In this document: positions 18,377-27,574 of the stretch, piece by piece
Layout of the letters: the number at the start of each line of letters is the position of its first letter
Position numbering within the stretch: position 1 is the stretch's first letter
Origin: Paenibacillus rigui
GTDB taxonomy: Bacteria; Bacillota; Bacilli; Paenibacillales; NBRC-103111
Reading direction: 5' to 3'
Assembly (NCBI RefSeq): GCF_002234615.1
Contig: NZ_NMQW01000009.1
Location: forward strand, 1 to 57,752
DNA: 57,752 nucleotides
Made by a program: the position numbers and the translations under genes
The notes under the pieces: model-generated
What the model saw: the letters and a program-made list of their open reading frames with translations, nothing else
Told to the model about the DNA's origin: nothing
The model's database searches: none

Positions 18377-19576
18377 TTACATGAGTCCGCGCAGCATTCC
18401 GTTCCAATACATCACCGGCAGCAAATGTTTCTTCATTAAATACATGCTGGTTCGCTCCTGTGACTGATCCAAAGGAAACGACTCCGCAGGATTTTTATCA
18501 TAGTCGAATTCCGCAAGCACCAGCTTGTTGTAGCCGGTAACGAGCGGGCAGGAGGTGTACCCGTCATAATGGGCATTCATCCTCTTCCCGTCCATAAGCG
18601 CAAGCAAATTGTCCGCAACAGTCGGCGCCTGCTTGCGTACCGCCGCGCCCGTTTTCGATGTAGGCAGATTGGTGCAATCCCCAGCGCCGAACACGTTCGG
18701 ATATTTATTGTGCTGAAGCGTATACTTATCTACGTCGACCCAACCGCCCGCATCCGCAATCGCGCTTTCGGCAATGAACCGATACGGTCCCATTGGCGGT
18801 GTGACATGAATCATGTCGTAATCGAGCGTGGATGTTTCCTGCGTGTCCAATTGCTTGAATGTCGCTTTTTTGTTTTCTCCGTCGATGGCAACCAATTCCA
18901 CACGATACATCGTGTCGATATTCTTTCTTTCCACCACTTTATTCAGCGTGTCGGCATACCGTTTCACGGCAAATATGTTGGGCAGTCCGGAAGCAAACAA
19001 GATACGGCTCTTATCGCGAACACCCGACTGTCTGAAATAATCGTCAGCCAGGTACATAATTTTTTGCGGAGCACCGCCGCACTTGACCTGTGTGGAAGGC
19101 TGCGTGAAAAGGGCCGTTCCGCCTTTAAAATTGCGGATATTGTCCCAGGTGCTTTGCACGTATTGAACGGAATAGTTGCTGCATACTCCGTTTTTGCCGA
19201 TAGCTTCCTTCAAGCCCGGAATTTGATCCCAGTAAATTTGGATGCCAGCGGTAACGACCAAATAATCGTATGTGATCGCTCCGCTGCTGCCAGTCAAGAG
19301 CTTGTTCTCATCAGGCAATAGGGCAGTGACTTCATCGCGAATCCACTTGACGCCTTCCGGAATCAAGCTCGATTGATTCCTTACAGAGTCTTCCAGCCGA
19401 GCAGCCCCGCCCCCGACAAGCGTCCACAATGGTTGGTAATAGTGCTTGTCCGACGGGTCTACTATAATGATGTGATCTTTCAGATGTGGTGCTTTACGGA
19501 TCAATCGGGAAGCAATCGAAATGCCGGCCGATCCTGCTCCGACAATGGCAATCGTCGTTTTGTTTGCGGTATCCAT
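18377..19576 (-). CDS. sqr: Sulfide:quinone oxidoreductase, type II-like
   Basis: 399 aa from ATG 19576, preceded by AAAGGAGG at 7 nt; the Met at 19624 has no such site. This peripheral membrane flavoprotein oxidises sulfide to a persulfide and passes electrons to quinone. Seen: FAD-binding IAIVGAGSAGISIASRLI at the N-terminus, VKCGGAPQKIMYL holding one redox Cys (as in mitochondrial-type SQR), a second Cys in TSCPLVTG, and the FAD motif FGAGDCTNLP. The C-terminal stretch around LLPVMYWNGMLRGLM is hydrophobic and could anchor it. First gene of the sulfide operon, behind a CsoR/CstR-type operator. Confidence 0.92.
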   Translation of the reverse strand: MDTANKTTIAIVGAGSAGISIASRLIRKAPHLKDHIIIVDPSDKHYYQPLWTLVGGGAARLEDSVRNQSSLIPEGVKWIRDEVTALLPDENKLLTGSSGAITYDYLVVTAGIQIYWDQIPGLKEAIGKNGVCSNYSVQYVQSTWDNIRNFKGGTALFTQPSTQVKCGGAPQKIMYLADDYFRQSGVRDKSRILFASGLPNIFAVKRYADTLNKVVERKNIDTMYRVELVAIDGENKKATFKQLDTQETSTLDYDMIHVTPPMGPYRFIAESAIADAGGWVDVDKYTLQHNKYPNVFGAGDCTNLPTSKTGAAVRKQAPTVADNLLALMDGKRMNAHYDGYTSCPLVTGYNKLVLAEFDYDKNPAESFPLDQSQERTSMYLMKKHLLPVMYWNGMLRGLM

Positions 19577-19640
19577 AAAAACAACCTCCTTTGGATGGTT
19601 GAGTATGATATTTGTTCTACACACAAAGCATACAATAAGC

Positions 19641-19671
19641 GGGTATGAATACCTATAGGGGTATACCCCTA
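19641..19671. promoter_or_regulatory. CsoR/CstR-family operator upstream of sqr
   Basis: ATACC-TATA-GGGGTAT (19649-19664) overlaps the perfect palindrome TAGGGGTATACCCCTA (19656-19671), and a further GGGTAT/ATACC dyad lies at 19641-19653. The TACC-N4-GGGGTA form is typical of CsoR-family operators; CstR is the persulfide-sensing member. It lies about 65-95 bp upstream of the sqr start. No CsoR-like gene is in the window. Confidence 0.7.
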
Positions 19672-19706
19672 AAATAAACCTTGTACGGTATAGAGGCGTA
19701 AATGTT

Positions 19707-19783
19707 AAAAAAAGCCCGTACCATCAAGGCACGGGCAAGCGACATTTATATTCAAGCTAACGGCAGCGACATTTTTAATTACA
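19707..19783. repeat. Solitary Tn7/CAST-like transposon end sequence A
   Basis: A GCCCGT/ACGGGC hairpin (19714-19736) with A-run 19707-19713, which also makes a good minus-strand terminator for the CGNR gene, is followed by two GCGACATTT motifs (19739 and 19766) and ends in ACA at 19781-19783. It clearly resembles the sequence at 30060-30145. Read on the minus strand it begins TGTAATTAAAAATGTCG, like ends of TnsB-type transposons. No matching opposite end was found. Confidence 0.5.
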
Positions 19784-19830
19784 CGTTCACAAAGAGGAGA
19801 AGTCTGCGGTATTCCATGATTAACCAGGGG

Positions 19831-19863
19831 AAGGAGCCCGCAAACCCGCTTGGCTCCTTTTTT
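19831..19863 (+). terminator. Plus-strand terminator-like hairpin
   Basis: AAGGAGCC/GGCTCCTT stem followed by a seven-T run. No plus-strand gene is recognised before it, so it may be a remnant. Confidence 0.5.
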
Positions 19864-19943
19864 GTTGTTGCAAATTTGATTGGATTGTAATATTCCCAGC
19901 AGATACCCGCAGCGCTCTCTTGTAGGGCAGTCGGGTCGTTTGT

Positions 19944-20576
19944 TCAACTATTGGAGCGTTTGCGTTTGCGGAAGGCCGCCACGCTTTCACGATGAGCACA
20001 TGCCTCGGAGCAGTAAAGCTTTGATTTGTTTTTGGATGTATCGATAAAGACCTTCTGACAGGAAGTAGAAGCACAAATTCCAAATCTCTCCGTTCCAAAC
20101 TCTATCAATACAAAAGAGAGCCCCATTGTAGTTGTCGTCGCCAACCAATGAGCGCACCCGTCCTCCACCGATTCAAAATGCAAATGGTAAGGTCCATGCA
20201 GCCAGCTTATTCTTGGCGTCGCCCCGCTCATTCGCAGTTGCTCATTCAAAAGCGCAGCTGCTTCCTGTGCCTTCCGTTCTCTTGCCAGCTCGAACACCGT
20301 GCGCAAAGATTTTCTGAGCGATCGGACGATCTTGACATCCTCCGTACTCACAGGCCACGATTGAACGGTTTCCCGATGTATTGCGATAGCGGCATCCCAA
20401 TCAAAGCCTCCATTCTTCTCCGAGACCAAATCCTGGATTCGCTTCTCGCTATCAACAAGAAATTGCTTTAATTCTTGTGGCGTCGACAAGTTATCGGTTC
20501 CTTTGACAGGGCATAGCGTATTGATGAGGTCCACGCCAAGATATATGGATAATGATTCGTAATATGTAAAATTCAT
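19944..20576 (-). CDS. CGNR zinc-finger transcriptional regulator (ABATE domain)
   Basis: 210 aa. The N-terminal ABATE-like ligand domain (about 10-140; FELARERKAQEAAALLNEQL) is followed by the CGNR zinc finger at about 165-205: FGICAST-SCQKVFID then YCSEACAHRESVAAFRKRK, giving C-x4-C and C-x3-C pairs. Such proteins are presumed transcription factors. The ATG at 20576 follows AGGAGAGG. It lies next to an MFS exporter gene transcribed the same way, and its promoter region has the palindrome TAACATGTTA (20626-20635), related to repeats before the carboxylesterase gene. Control of these neighbours is inferred. Confidence 0.85.
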   Translation of the reverse strand: MNFTYYESLSIYLGVDLINTLCPVKGTDNLSTPQELKQFLVDSEKRIQDLVSEKNGGFDWDAAIAIHRETVQSWPVSTEDVKIVRSLRKSLRTVFELARERKAQEAAALLNEQLRMSGATPRISWLHGPYHLHFESVEDGCAHWLATTTTMGLSFVLIEFGTERFGICASTSCQKVFIDTSKNKSKLYCSEACAHRESVAAFRKRKRSNS

Positions 20577-20625
20577 TGTACCGGCCTCTCCTGTTTATCT
20601 GTAACTATCACATGCAATAAGATTT

Positions 20626-20635
20626 TAACATGTTA
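20626..20635. promoter_or_regulatory. Palindromic TAACATGTTA site before the CGNR gene
   Basis: Perfect 10-bp palindrome 50 bp upstream of the CGNR start. Related half-sites occur at 23500-23580. Confidence 0.35.
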
Positions 20636-20660
20636 CACCAATAAGAGAAAGCAGGGACGC

Positions 20661-20686
20661 AAAAAAACGGCCCGATCAGGCCGTTT
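20661..20686 (-). terminator. Rho-independent terminator of the MFS gene
   Basis: AAACGGCC/GGCCGTTT stem, 6-nt loop and a T-run on the minus strand. The TGA stop codon (20676-20678) lies in the loop. Confidence 0.88.
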
Positions 20687-21911
20687 GCGATTGCTTCGCT
20701 TCTTTCAGAAGCGGGATCATGATGACCACAGCAACAACTAAAAGAACAGCTGCTGCCGAATACATTCCAAAGAGCGTGACAGAAGCCTTCACCCAGCCGG
20801 ATATGCCCATCGTCAGCACCATGGCACCCGTGAACAACGGCGTCAGAAAGCCGTTTACCCGGCCAACGAATGCTTCCTCGGCGTTTTTCAGGATGAGGGT
20901 GCCGAATCCGATATGAATGGCGGGATAAGCGAGCCCGTTAATAAAATTCGCTGCGATCGTGAGCCAAAGCTGGGTAGATAGCCCGGAGAGGAAAATCCCG
21001 ACGGCGCTTATGGCTATACCAAGCGAAAGCAAATGCTGGGGCGGCAGCTTTTTAGAAACGGCCATCGTAGCCCCGCCGCCAATCATCATCGCAATGCCAT
21101 TTGCCACCAACAGCCATTGCAAATACTCTTTCGGAAGCGCTAGACGTTCCGTCACAAGGAAAATGGCAAGCGGCTGGATAAGGCCGAGCGCCAAGCCCGC
21201 CAGGACGAAGCACCAACCAAGTATTTTGAGTGTGCTGCTCGCCAGCACGTAACGGAAACCAAGCTTCATTTCACGGAAGATGGAGCTATCCTTTTTCTCG
21301 ACTTCGATATGCCGGTCCGCGGGCAGCAGCATCAAGGAAGCGGCGGATAAGAAGAACGCAATGCCGACGATGCCAATAGAGATGCGGATGCCGCACTGTT
21401 GAAAGATGAACGTACCGAGCCCCGGCCCCAAAATCATAAATATGGCGAAAAGCGTCTGATACAGCGACATACCCGCTTGCATAAGCTCCTCGGGTACGTA
21501 CAGCTTGAACAGCTTCATGCCCGCAGGTTGGGAAAATTGCGACAAGATCGAAGAAACGAGCGTTGCCAGAAACACCATTTGCCAGCCGCCGAACGACATG
21601 CCGAGCAGGACGATGAACACGGACAGCGCACTGAGCAAATCGCTGCCCACCATCGTCCGTTTTGGGAGCCAGCGGTCGGCGAAGGTGCCCCCGATGAAGG
21701 AAAACAGGAAGATCGGCGCGAACTCCGCGATAGAAATCATCGAGATTGCGAACGGATCTTTGTTCGTTTGTTCGGTGACATAAAGAAGGATGGCAATATT
21801 TCGTACCCAGATGCCGATCTGCAGGAACAAGGCTGATGTCAAAATAACCTGCAATACTCTGTTGCGCAGCAATGCGGAATGAACCGGTGAACCGGTAGAT
21901 AAATTAGTCAT
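20676..21911 (-). CDS. MFS efflux transporter (MFS_3 / macrolide-type)
   Basis: 411 aa with about 12 hydrophobic segments. The N-terminal pattern ILLYVTEQTNKDPFAISMIS and GGTFADRWLPKRTMVGSDLL, with the cytoplasmic loop-2 motif, is typical of MFS_3 exporters related to MefA-like and EntS-like pumps. It sits in the inner membrane and probably exports small molecules; the substrate is unknown. The ATG at 21911 follows AGGAGAG. Its terminator overlaps the stop codon. It is downstream of the esterase gene and upstream of the CGNR gene, all on the minus strand. Confidence 0.85.
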   Translation of the reverse strand: MTNLSTGSPVHSALLRNRVLQVILTSALFLQIGIWVRNIAILLYVTEQTNKDPFAISMISIAEFAPIFLFSFIGGTFADRWLPKRTMVGSDLLSALSVFIVLLGMSFGGWQMVFLATLVSSILSQFSQPAGMKLFKLYVPEELMQAGMSLYQTLFAIFMILGPGLGTFIFQQCGIRISIGIVGIAFFLSAASLMLLPADRHIEVEKKDSSIFREMKLGFRYVLASSTLKILGWCFVLAGLALGLIQPLAIFLVTERLALPKEYLQWLLVANGIAMMIGGGATMAVSKKLPPQHLLSLGIAISAVGIFLSGLSTQLWLTIAANFINGLAYPAIHIGFGTLILKNAEEAFVGRVNGFLTPLFTGAMVLTMGISGWVKASVTLFGMYSAAAVLLVVAVVIMIPLLKEAKQSQTA

Positions 21912-21984
21912 ATAGGATCATCTCTCCTATTCGAAAGGAATATGGTGCAATATACGAATATCTTTATTCACGAATTCCATTTCC

Positions 21985-23481
21985 TCACTCGCTCTCTTTT
22001 TGAAAATGATTTATCCCAGCTAAGTCACCTACAGCACCAATAACCGTAGCATACCGCATGGTTTGTCTCTGATTCGGCTCATAAGATGGCCATGGGATGG
22101 AGACGCCGGGATTGCCAGTTCGTATAAACCCCAGCCAAGCCCTGCGTATAGCAGCTGATAAATCTGCAACAACCTCTGGATTAGCCCCTTGCAATATCGG
22201 TGCTTCCCTACAAGCTTCAAAATTTCCGAATACAAACGGTACCTCTATGCCGTGGCAGGCTTTAAAAGGAGAACCCTGCGGCGCCCAATCAAACTGATAA
22301 ACCCAAGTACGGGAACCGGATTTCTGAGCTGCTTCTGCTAACCGCAAAGAGGGAAACCGGATCGTATATTCAGTAACCAAGTCAGTAAGTAGATCGATAT
22401 GGGTATGACCAGGTCGCCGCCAACGATATTGCTCAATTGCGTCTTCCTTCCCGGTCAAGGCCAAAAAATGCTCGTTCACCAAAGCTGGATCAAGGGCCTT
22501 TATGCTCCCAAAAAGTGCACTCGCCTCCTCTCTGTTGGTACCAATAATAAGATCAATACCCGCTTCGCCAGCACCTTTTGCAGCCATCTCAATAAATCGA
22601 TCCGTAGTAGAAAGAGAATCGAAGACAGGCATAAAAGGAAGAACCACTTGACCAAATCGTGCAATCTCCTGGGCTATCTTTCCTGTTGCCTGTAAGATTG
22701 GTATCGGCGACATGGTGTTCAACTGAGTAATTATGTCTTTTGAATTCCTTTGATCCACATTCAAGATCTCCAGCAGCCGGTTGGTATGTTCCCATGCTTT
22801 TGCTTCCGATAAAGGCGTAAGGCCTGCAGGTGCGCTTTGAAGAATTGCTCTATGGAAAAGCCCGCGGGCCTCTTGCATTGCCAAAAGGCACATAATTACA
22901 TGGGCTCCAGATGATTGTCCCATAACCGTGACCTGATCAGGATCTCCGCCAAAACACGCAATATGATTTTGAACCCATTTTAATGCAGTCAGGATATCGT
23001 AAATCCCCATTTTCCCATCGCTAACCTCAGGGTAATACAAGAATCCAAAAGCACCGAGTCGGTAATTGACTCCTACGGTAACGATGTTTCCAGCCTTGGA
23101 AAGTTCCGCTCCATCGTACCAATCCAGCGACCCAGCGCCAGTCATATAATGCCCGCCATGCAACCAGACAACAACAGGGCGTTTTTCCTTATCGATGGCA
23201 GGTGTTGAAATCGTGAGCGATAAACAATCTTCTCCCTGCGGCAGTTCAGTAGAATCTCCGATAGTATGGCGTAATGGAGAAGGAGGTTGTGGAGCAATAA
23301 AGCCGTGATTACTTGCATCTCGAATTCCCGTCCAAGCGGATACAGGGCGTGCCCGAGAAAAGCGAGGCTCCCCCTCGGGTGCTTCGGCATAGGGAACACC
23401 ACGAAACTGAACGATATCTTTCCATCGAATGCCTTGAAGTGAGCCAAGTGAGGTTTGTACGATCCCCGATTCATTTCTCAT
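21985..23481 (-). CDS. Type-B carboxylesterase (PnbA-like)
   Basis: 498 aa from ATG 23481, which has AAAGGAG nine bases upstream; the in-frame TTG-type start at 23526 is less likely. Alpha/beta-hydrolase fold with oxyanion HGG (VWLHGGHYMTGAG) and the catalytic triad S190 (GQSSG, where GESAG is usual), E319 (GTNREEASALF) and H410 (ACHGIEVPF). No signal peptide, so it is cytoplasmic. It hydrolyses carboxylic esters; a natural substrate cannot be named. Its upstream region carries several CATGTTAC-like repeats that could be operators. Confidence 0.9.
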   Translation of the reverse strand: MRNESGIVQTSLGSLQGIRWKDIVQFRGVPYAEAPEGEPRFSRARPVSAWTGIRDASNHGFIAPQPPSPLRHTIGDSTELPQGEDCLSLTISTPAIDKEKRPVVVWLHGGHYMTGAGSLDWYDGAELSKAGNIVTVGVNYRLGAFGFLYYPEVSDGKMGIYDILTALKWVQNHIACFGGDPDQVTVMGQSSGAHVIMCLLAMQEARGLFHRAILQSAPAGLTPLSEAKAWEHTNRLLEILNVDQRNSKDIITQLNTMSPIPILQATGKIAQEIARFGQVVLPFMPVFDSLSTTDRFIEMAAKGAGEAGIDLIIGTNREEASALFGSIKALDPALVNEHFLALTGKEDAIEQYRWRRPGHTHIDLLTDLVTEYTIRFPSLRLAEAAQKSGSRTWVYQFDWAPQGSPFKACHGIEVPFVFGNFEACREAPILQGANPEVVADLSAAIRRAWLGFIRTGNPGVSIPWPSYEPNQRQTMRYATVIGAVGDLAGINHFQKESE

Positions 23482-23497
23482 AAAAGGTAACTCCTTT

Positions 23498-23582
23498 GCA
23501 TGTAATATGATAAAACAGTTTTGCATGTTACCATATTATTCAAATCCATGTAACATGTCAATATGTTTTTGCATATTACATC
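23498..23582. promoter_or_regulatory. Repeated CATGTTAC-type half-sites upstream of the esterase gene
   Basis: CATGTTAC (23524-23531) and GTAACATG (23550-23557) form an 8-bp inverted repeat with an 18-bp gap. Related GCATGTAATATG and GCATATTACAT flank it. The same core occurs before the CGNR gene. Probable operator cluster for an unknown regulator. Confidence 0.4.
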
Positions 23583-23676
23583 AACTGTCGAACGGGACAT
23601 GTTGCTTTAATTGATTTTGGAGCAAAATGATTGTGCTCATCGCTGCTCCAATTTTAGTAAAAAAATCAATATAAAC

Positions 23677-23723
23677 ACAAACAACCATTCCATGATGTTA
23701 ACATCGTAGGAATGGTTGTTTGT
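23677..23723. other. Long inverted repeat in the PAP2/esterase intergenic region
   Basis: 15-bp perfect arms (ACAAACAACCATTCC and complement) around a 17-nt loop. There is no adjacent T-run on either strand. The rest of 23482-23836 shows no gene. Confidence 0.6.
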
Positions 23724-23836
23724 CAATTGTTCGGCATATCTCGGATTACACAAAATCTATATCTAAAGATTTATGAAACATATTTTCGAACGATGTATGC
23801 AACCATGAGGAAAATGAAAGGCGAGCTTTTGACTGC

Positions 23837-26656
23837 TTATTTCATATTTACCATTCGATAAATCATAACTGCCGTTTCAGCCCTGGTGGCCGCTCCACTT
23901 GGATTGATTTCATGGCCGTTTCCTTCTACAATACCTTTCTTGACTAAGAATGCTACGCCTTCCGCCGCATATGGTGAGATCTGAGTGTGATCGGTGAATT
24001 GGGAAAGGTCAGCAGTGTTCGCTTGAACATCATGGCCAGCAAGCATGAATGCTCTGGCGCAGAGCAGCATCAGATCTTCCCGGGTAACATCCTGTTTAGG
24101 CCCGAAAGTGGTACCTTCCAAACCGTTGACAAGGCCTAGCTGCTTCGCAGTGCCAAGCGCTTCGTAGTAGTAATCCTCTTTTGCCACATCGCTAAAGTTT
24201 GATGTAAATTCCGACTTCAGGTCCAAAGCCCGAACAAGAAGCAACACCACATCCGCACGAGAAATTCTCTTATCAGGAGCAAACATTTTGTCCGAAGTTC
24301 CTTGTATGATACCTTTAGAAGCCAAAGTATCAATAGCTTCAACGGCCCAAGAATAAGTTCCATCAACATCGCTAAATAATTTTGATGGAGATCCTGCGGA
24401 AATCCCGGTAGAAGCTGTTGGGGCACCTGGTTTAGTTGACGTTGGCGGTACGGCAGGTGTCGTGCCGAGAGATGAAGTTCCTGCAGGATCCGTGTTATTG
24501 CTCACAGTTTCGCCCGAATTGCTTGCAGAACTGCCGGTTGATCCGCCGCCTGATGATCTACGACGTCCATCCGTGCTAAATGATGCGTTGAGCGGGCTGC
24601 TTTGGTTGCCCTCAAGATCATACGCTACTACCGAGAAAGAATAACTGGTGCTTCCAATCAAATCTGTCAGAGTATACGAGTATGTGGTACCTGGTACCGT
24701 TCCAATCAGCAATGCGTCACGATATACGCTGTAGCCGGCGACCCCCGATTCGTCCGTAGCCGCTGGCCAGTTCAAGGTAAGACTCGTTTGGCCCACGTTC
24801 GAGCTTGTTAAGCCTCCTTTTTCAGGCCAGCTTGGAGGCGCTGTGTCATTAGTGACTTTTACCCGGATACTGTCAGTATCATAAATCACTTTCACCGTGT
24901 AACCGCTAGGCAAACCTGTTGTCTCCACAGATGAAAATTGTCCATTTCGCCGATCCTTACCATGTGTGATGATCGTGACGATGCCGTTGTCAGGTACATA
25001 GTTATTTGTAAAGTTCAGACGCAATTTCCCATTGAGACTTACGTCGCCCTTTATTTCGAGCAAATCATTATTACTTCCAAGATTAAGTTCAAGCGCACCT
25101 TCAGCAGATTGCGTGTAACTTGCACCGATGGTCATCGTTCCAGCAACATTCTCAATCATGGCTCCCCCGGTGACCGCAACATCTCCGGTTCCGAAAGCCG
25201 TATTGGAATCACCATCTAGTATACCGTCTGTTATCTGCGTACCTCCAGAATAAGTGTTGTCACCCTGCAGCTTTAATGTGCCCGTTCCCCCTTTAGTCAG
25301 CTTTCCTGTGCCGGAAATATCGTTCCGCCAGCGATCCAAGGCATGAAAACCGCCTTTGTAGGCATCCATGGTTACCGTAACGTCTCCCACAAATGCGCCA
25401 TAACCATCAGCGGCTGCAAAGAGATTAAGCCTTCCCCATCCTTCCGTATCATCAAGCAGTGGATAGCCTGATGGAATACCCGTCGTGGCCAAAACCCACC
25501 GGCGCTGCGTGTTGTCGAGATAAGGCAACCGTGTTTCCAGCAGAACTTCCGCTCCCTTAGGAACTACCATTGGGTTCATAGTTGCATTGATCTGGTTAAA
25601 TCCGTAGGTCAGACGCCCCGTATACTCTTTTTTGTTCTTTACATAATCACTGAAACGATCTTCCGCTGTACCGGTTTGGGTTAGCAAATTCGCATGAGCA
25701 TTGTCATAAGCAGCCTGTTTGATCGCGGCATTAGCCGGATCATTCAAAGTAGCGGCCGCCATGGCCGTTGCCAAGACACGTCCGCCCATCACATCCAGCG
25801 GGGAGTGCATCCCGGTTACAATCCGGTTATTTCCAAGTTCCGAGGCTCGGGTCAAGAGCTCTTGGAACCTTTCGGGTACAGCATAAGCCAACGAGAAAGC
25901 AGCAAGATACGCAGCATTCGTATGACCGCTTGGAAAACCGCCGTCCGAGGCCGGAGTGCTGCTTTTTGCCGGTATCAAGGTAGGTATAAGAACATTTTCG
26001 CCAAGCTGACGCCATGGTCGAGGATACTGATAGAAGTTTTTGGATGGATTGCCTGATGCATAGTTGCCTCGGACCGTTCCGATCAGAGTTACCATCTTGC
26101 CAAGCTCAGAGTTCACATTTCCTGCAGCATTGGAACTGTTGCCGTCGTCGTATTTTTTCGTTGTGGCATCAGCCGCAACATCCTGAATCGTTGTGTATGT
26201 TCCCGATTTGGAACGATAGACATCGGTGAGTGATCCCAGACCTTCCGTTACTGAGTAGGTTTGATTTCTTCGATCATCTAAGTATGCCGCTGTTTCTTGA
26301 TCAGCAGTGCGGGTAGCTGCAATATTTGCCACATACTGCATATTAGCATCCAGCACACCGGGGTTCACCTTGGTGCCATTTTTCCAGTAATACACCGAAT
26401 CGGTTACTTTGTCTCCAGGCGTCCAAAGATCCAGAAACTTAGATAGCGTCCCAATGGCGGGATTAGAGCTTACCATGTTATTAGCTGTAATATTATTTTG
26501 ATAATTATCTACAAAATACCCCCAAGACGGCGCTGACTGCGGAGTTACTGTAGTTGGCAATGCTGCCGCACCTGCAAAGCTTCCATTCAGAGAGCTTAAT
26601 AGTAGGGGCAGTACCAATGCCAAGGTTACATGCTTTCTTTTTAATTTCGTTGTCAA
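23837..26656 (-). CDS. Secreted PAP2-type phosphatase anchored by three SLH domains
   Basis: 939 aa, TTG start at 26656 with AAGGAG nine bases upstream. Signal peptide about 1-31. PAP2/class A acid-phosphatase domain about 40-330 with the full K-x6-RP (K206..R213-P214), PSGH (242-245) and R278-x5-H284-x3-D288 signature. An autotransporter-associated beta-strand repeat lies at about 448-480 (GTGTLKLQGDNTYSGGT), FN3 about 607-696, and a Ser/Gly/Thr/Pro linker 700-757. Three SLH domains (760-812, 820-875, 886-938) anchor it to the cell wall. Likely cell-surface phosphomonoesterase. The mix of PAP2, a passenger-type beta repeat and SLH is uncommon. Confidence 0.9.
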   Translation of the reverse strand: MTTKLKRKHVTLALVLPLLLSSLNGSFAGAAALPTTVTPQSAPSWGYFVDNYQNNITANNMVSSNPAIGTLSKFLDLWTPGDKVTDSVYYWKNGTKVNPGVLDANMQYVANIAATRTADQETAAYLDDRRNQTYSVTEGLGSLTDVYRSKSGTYTTIQDVAADATTKKYDDGNSSNAAGNVNSELGKMVTLIGTVRGNYASGNPSKNFYQYPRPWRQLGENVLIPTLIPAKSSTPASDGGFPSGHTNAAYLAAFSLAYAVPERFQELLTRASELGNNRIVTGMHSPLDVMGGRVLATAMAAATLNDPANAAIKQAAYDNAHANLLTQTGTAEDRFSDYVKNKKEYTGRLTYGFNQINATMNPMVVPKGAEVLLETRLPYLDNTQRRWVLATTGIPSGYPLLDDTEGWGRLNLFAAADGYGAFVGDVTVTMDAYKGGFHALDRWRNDISGTGKLTKGGTGTLKLQGDNTYSGGTQITDGILDGDSNTAFGTGDVAVTGGAMIENVAGTMTIGASYTQSAEGALELNLGSNNDLLEIKGDVSLNGKLRLNFTNNYVPDNGIVTIITHGKDRRNGQFSSVETTGLPSGYTVKVIYDTDSIRVKVTNDTAPPSWPEKGGLTSSNVGQTSLTLNWPAATDESGVAGYSVYRDALLIGTVPGTTYSYTLTDLIGSTSYSFSVVAYDLEGNQSSPLNASFSTDGRRRSSGGGSTGSSASNSGETVSNNTDPAGTSSLGTTPAVPPTSTKPGAPTASTGISAGSPSKLFSDVDGTYSWAVEAIDTLASKGIIQGTSDKMFAPDKRISRADVVLLLVRALDLKSEFTSNFSDVAKEDYYYEALGTAKQLGLVNGLEGTTFGPKQDVTREDLMLLCARAFMLAGHDVQANTADLSQFTDHTQISPYAAEGVAFLVKKGIVEGNGHEINPSGAATRAETAVMIYRMVNMK

Positions 26657-26718
26657 ATGATGTCACTCCTTATGCTATATTTATGCCTATTATAATCATG
26701 TCAAAAAAAAGAACCCTT

Positions 26719-26748
26719 AAAAACTTATAGATTAATCTATAAGTTTTT
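26719..26748. promoter_or_regulatory. Perfect 30-bp palindrome upstream of the PAP2-SLH gene
   Basis: 15-bp arms with no loop (core CTTATAGATTAATCTATAAG), about 63 bp before the start codon. Either a repressor operator or a terminator of upstream transcription; nothing in the sequence decides between them. Confidence 0.5.
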
Positions 26749-26845
26749 TGGGCTAATTTAAAGATATAGTAAACTACATGATTCGCTTAGGTGAGCTTCA
26801 TGTACAACCCGCCAGCACAATAACTGCACCAGCGCAAACAAAGCC

Positions 26846-27092
26846 TCAATCACTGCTTCTTGTTAAATTACTGCCAACATAGGACGCCACATCCGTCAAG
26901 CTACACTCATGTTCATAATGAAGTTTAATATATTTTAGAGCTTTATCAATTTTATTTTCACTATACCATTCCTGCCATCTATGAAACCATTTCATGAAAC
27001 CAGTACTAAGCTCCCGGATCCACTCAAGGATTTGAATGGAGGTCCAATCGGTCATTTCAACAGAAGTGTTATAAAGATCGCTCTCTCGATTT
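26846..27092 (-). pseudogene. AraC/YesN-type regulator fragment
   Basis: In-frame remnant reading NTSVEMTDWTSIQILEWIRE then NKIDKALKYIKLHYEHECSL and TDVASYVG, matching the linker and first HTH helix of AraC-type response regulators. It is cut on its 5' side at about 27092 by the IS256 fragment and ends abruptly before the second HTH. Non-functional. Confidence 0.65.
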
Positions 27093-27574
27093 CAGCTTGC
27101 TACCCGCAGACCGAGATTCAAAAGTGTATTATTCACCAAATTCGCAACTCCATCCGCTATGTTTCTTACAAGGATGTAAAGAAAGTAACAGCAGATCTCA
27201 AGCCGATCTACAAAGCGGCAACCGAAGAAGCAGCCCAGCTCGAAATGGATCGCTTCGAGGAGACATGGGGAGAAAAATATCCACTCATTGTGCGCTCCTG
27301 GCGGCAAAACTGGGATGAATTGACCACCTTTTTTAAATACCCGCCGGAATTGCGCAAGCTCATCTACACCACCAACATGATTGAGAGCTACCATCGGCAA
27401 CTGCGTATAGTGACGAAGGGCAAAAGCATCTTCCCGACAGACGAATCGCTGCTGAAAATGCTATACCTCTCCACGATGGACGTACTGAGAAAATGAACAG
27501 GACGGGTTCAGAACTGGGGCCAAATCCTGCTTCAACTGACCGTGTATTACCCCGAACGCGTCCAAGTACGCTAA
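27093..27574 (+). pseudogene. IS256-family transposase 3' fragment
   Basis: C-terminal part of a mutator-type transposase from about YPQTEIQKCIIHQIRNS onward, clearly homologous to residues 260-410 of the intact transposase at 40887-42107 but diverged. The N-terminal part is missing, and a TGA stands where the intact copy has TGG after STMDVLRK. No terminal inverted repeat was found. An old, dead copy of a related element. Confidence 0.85.
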
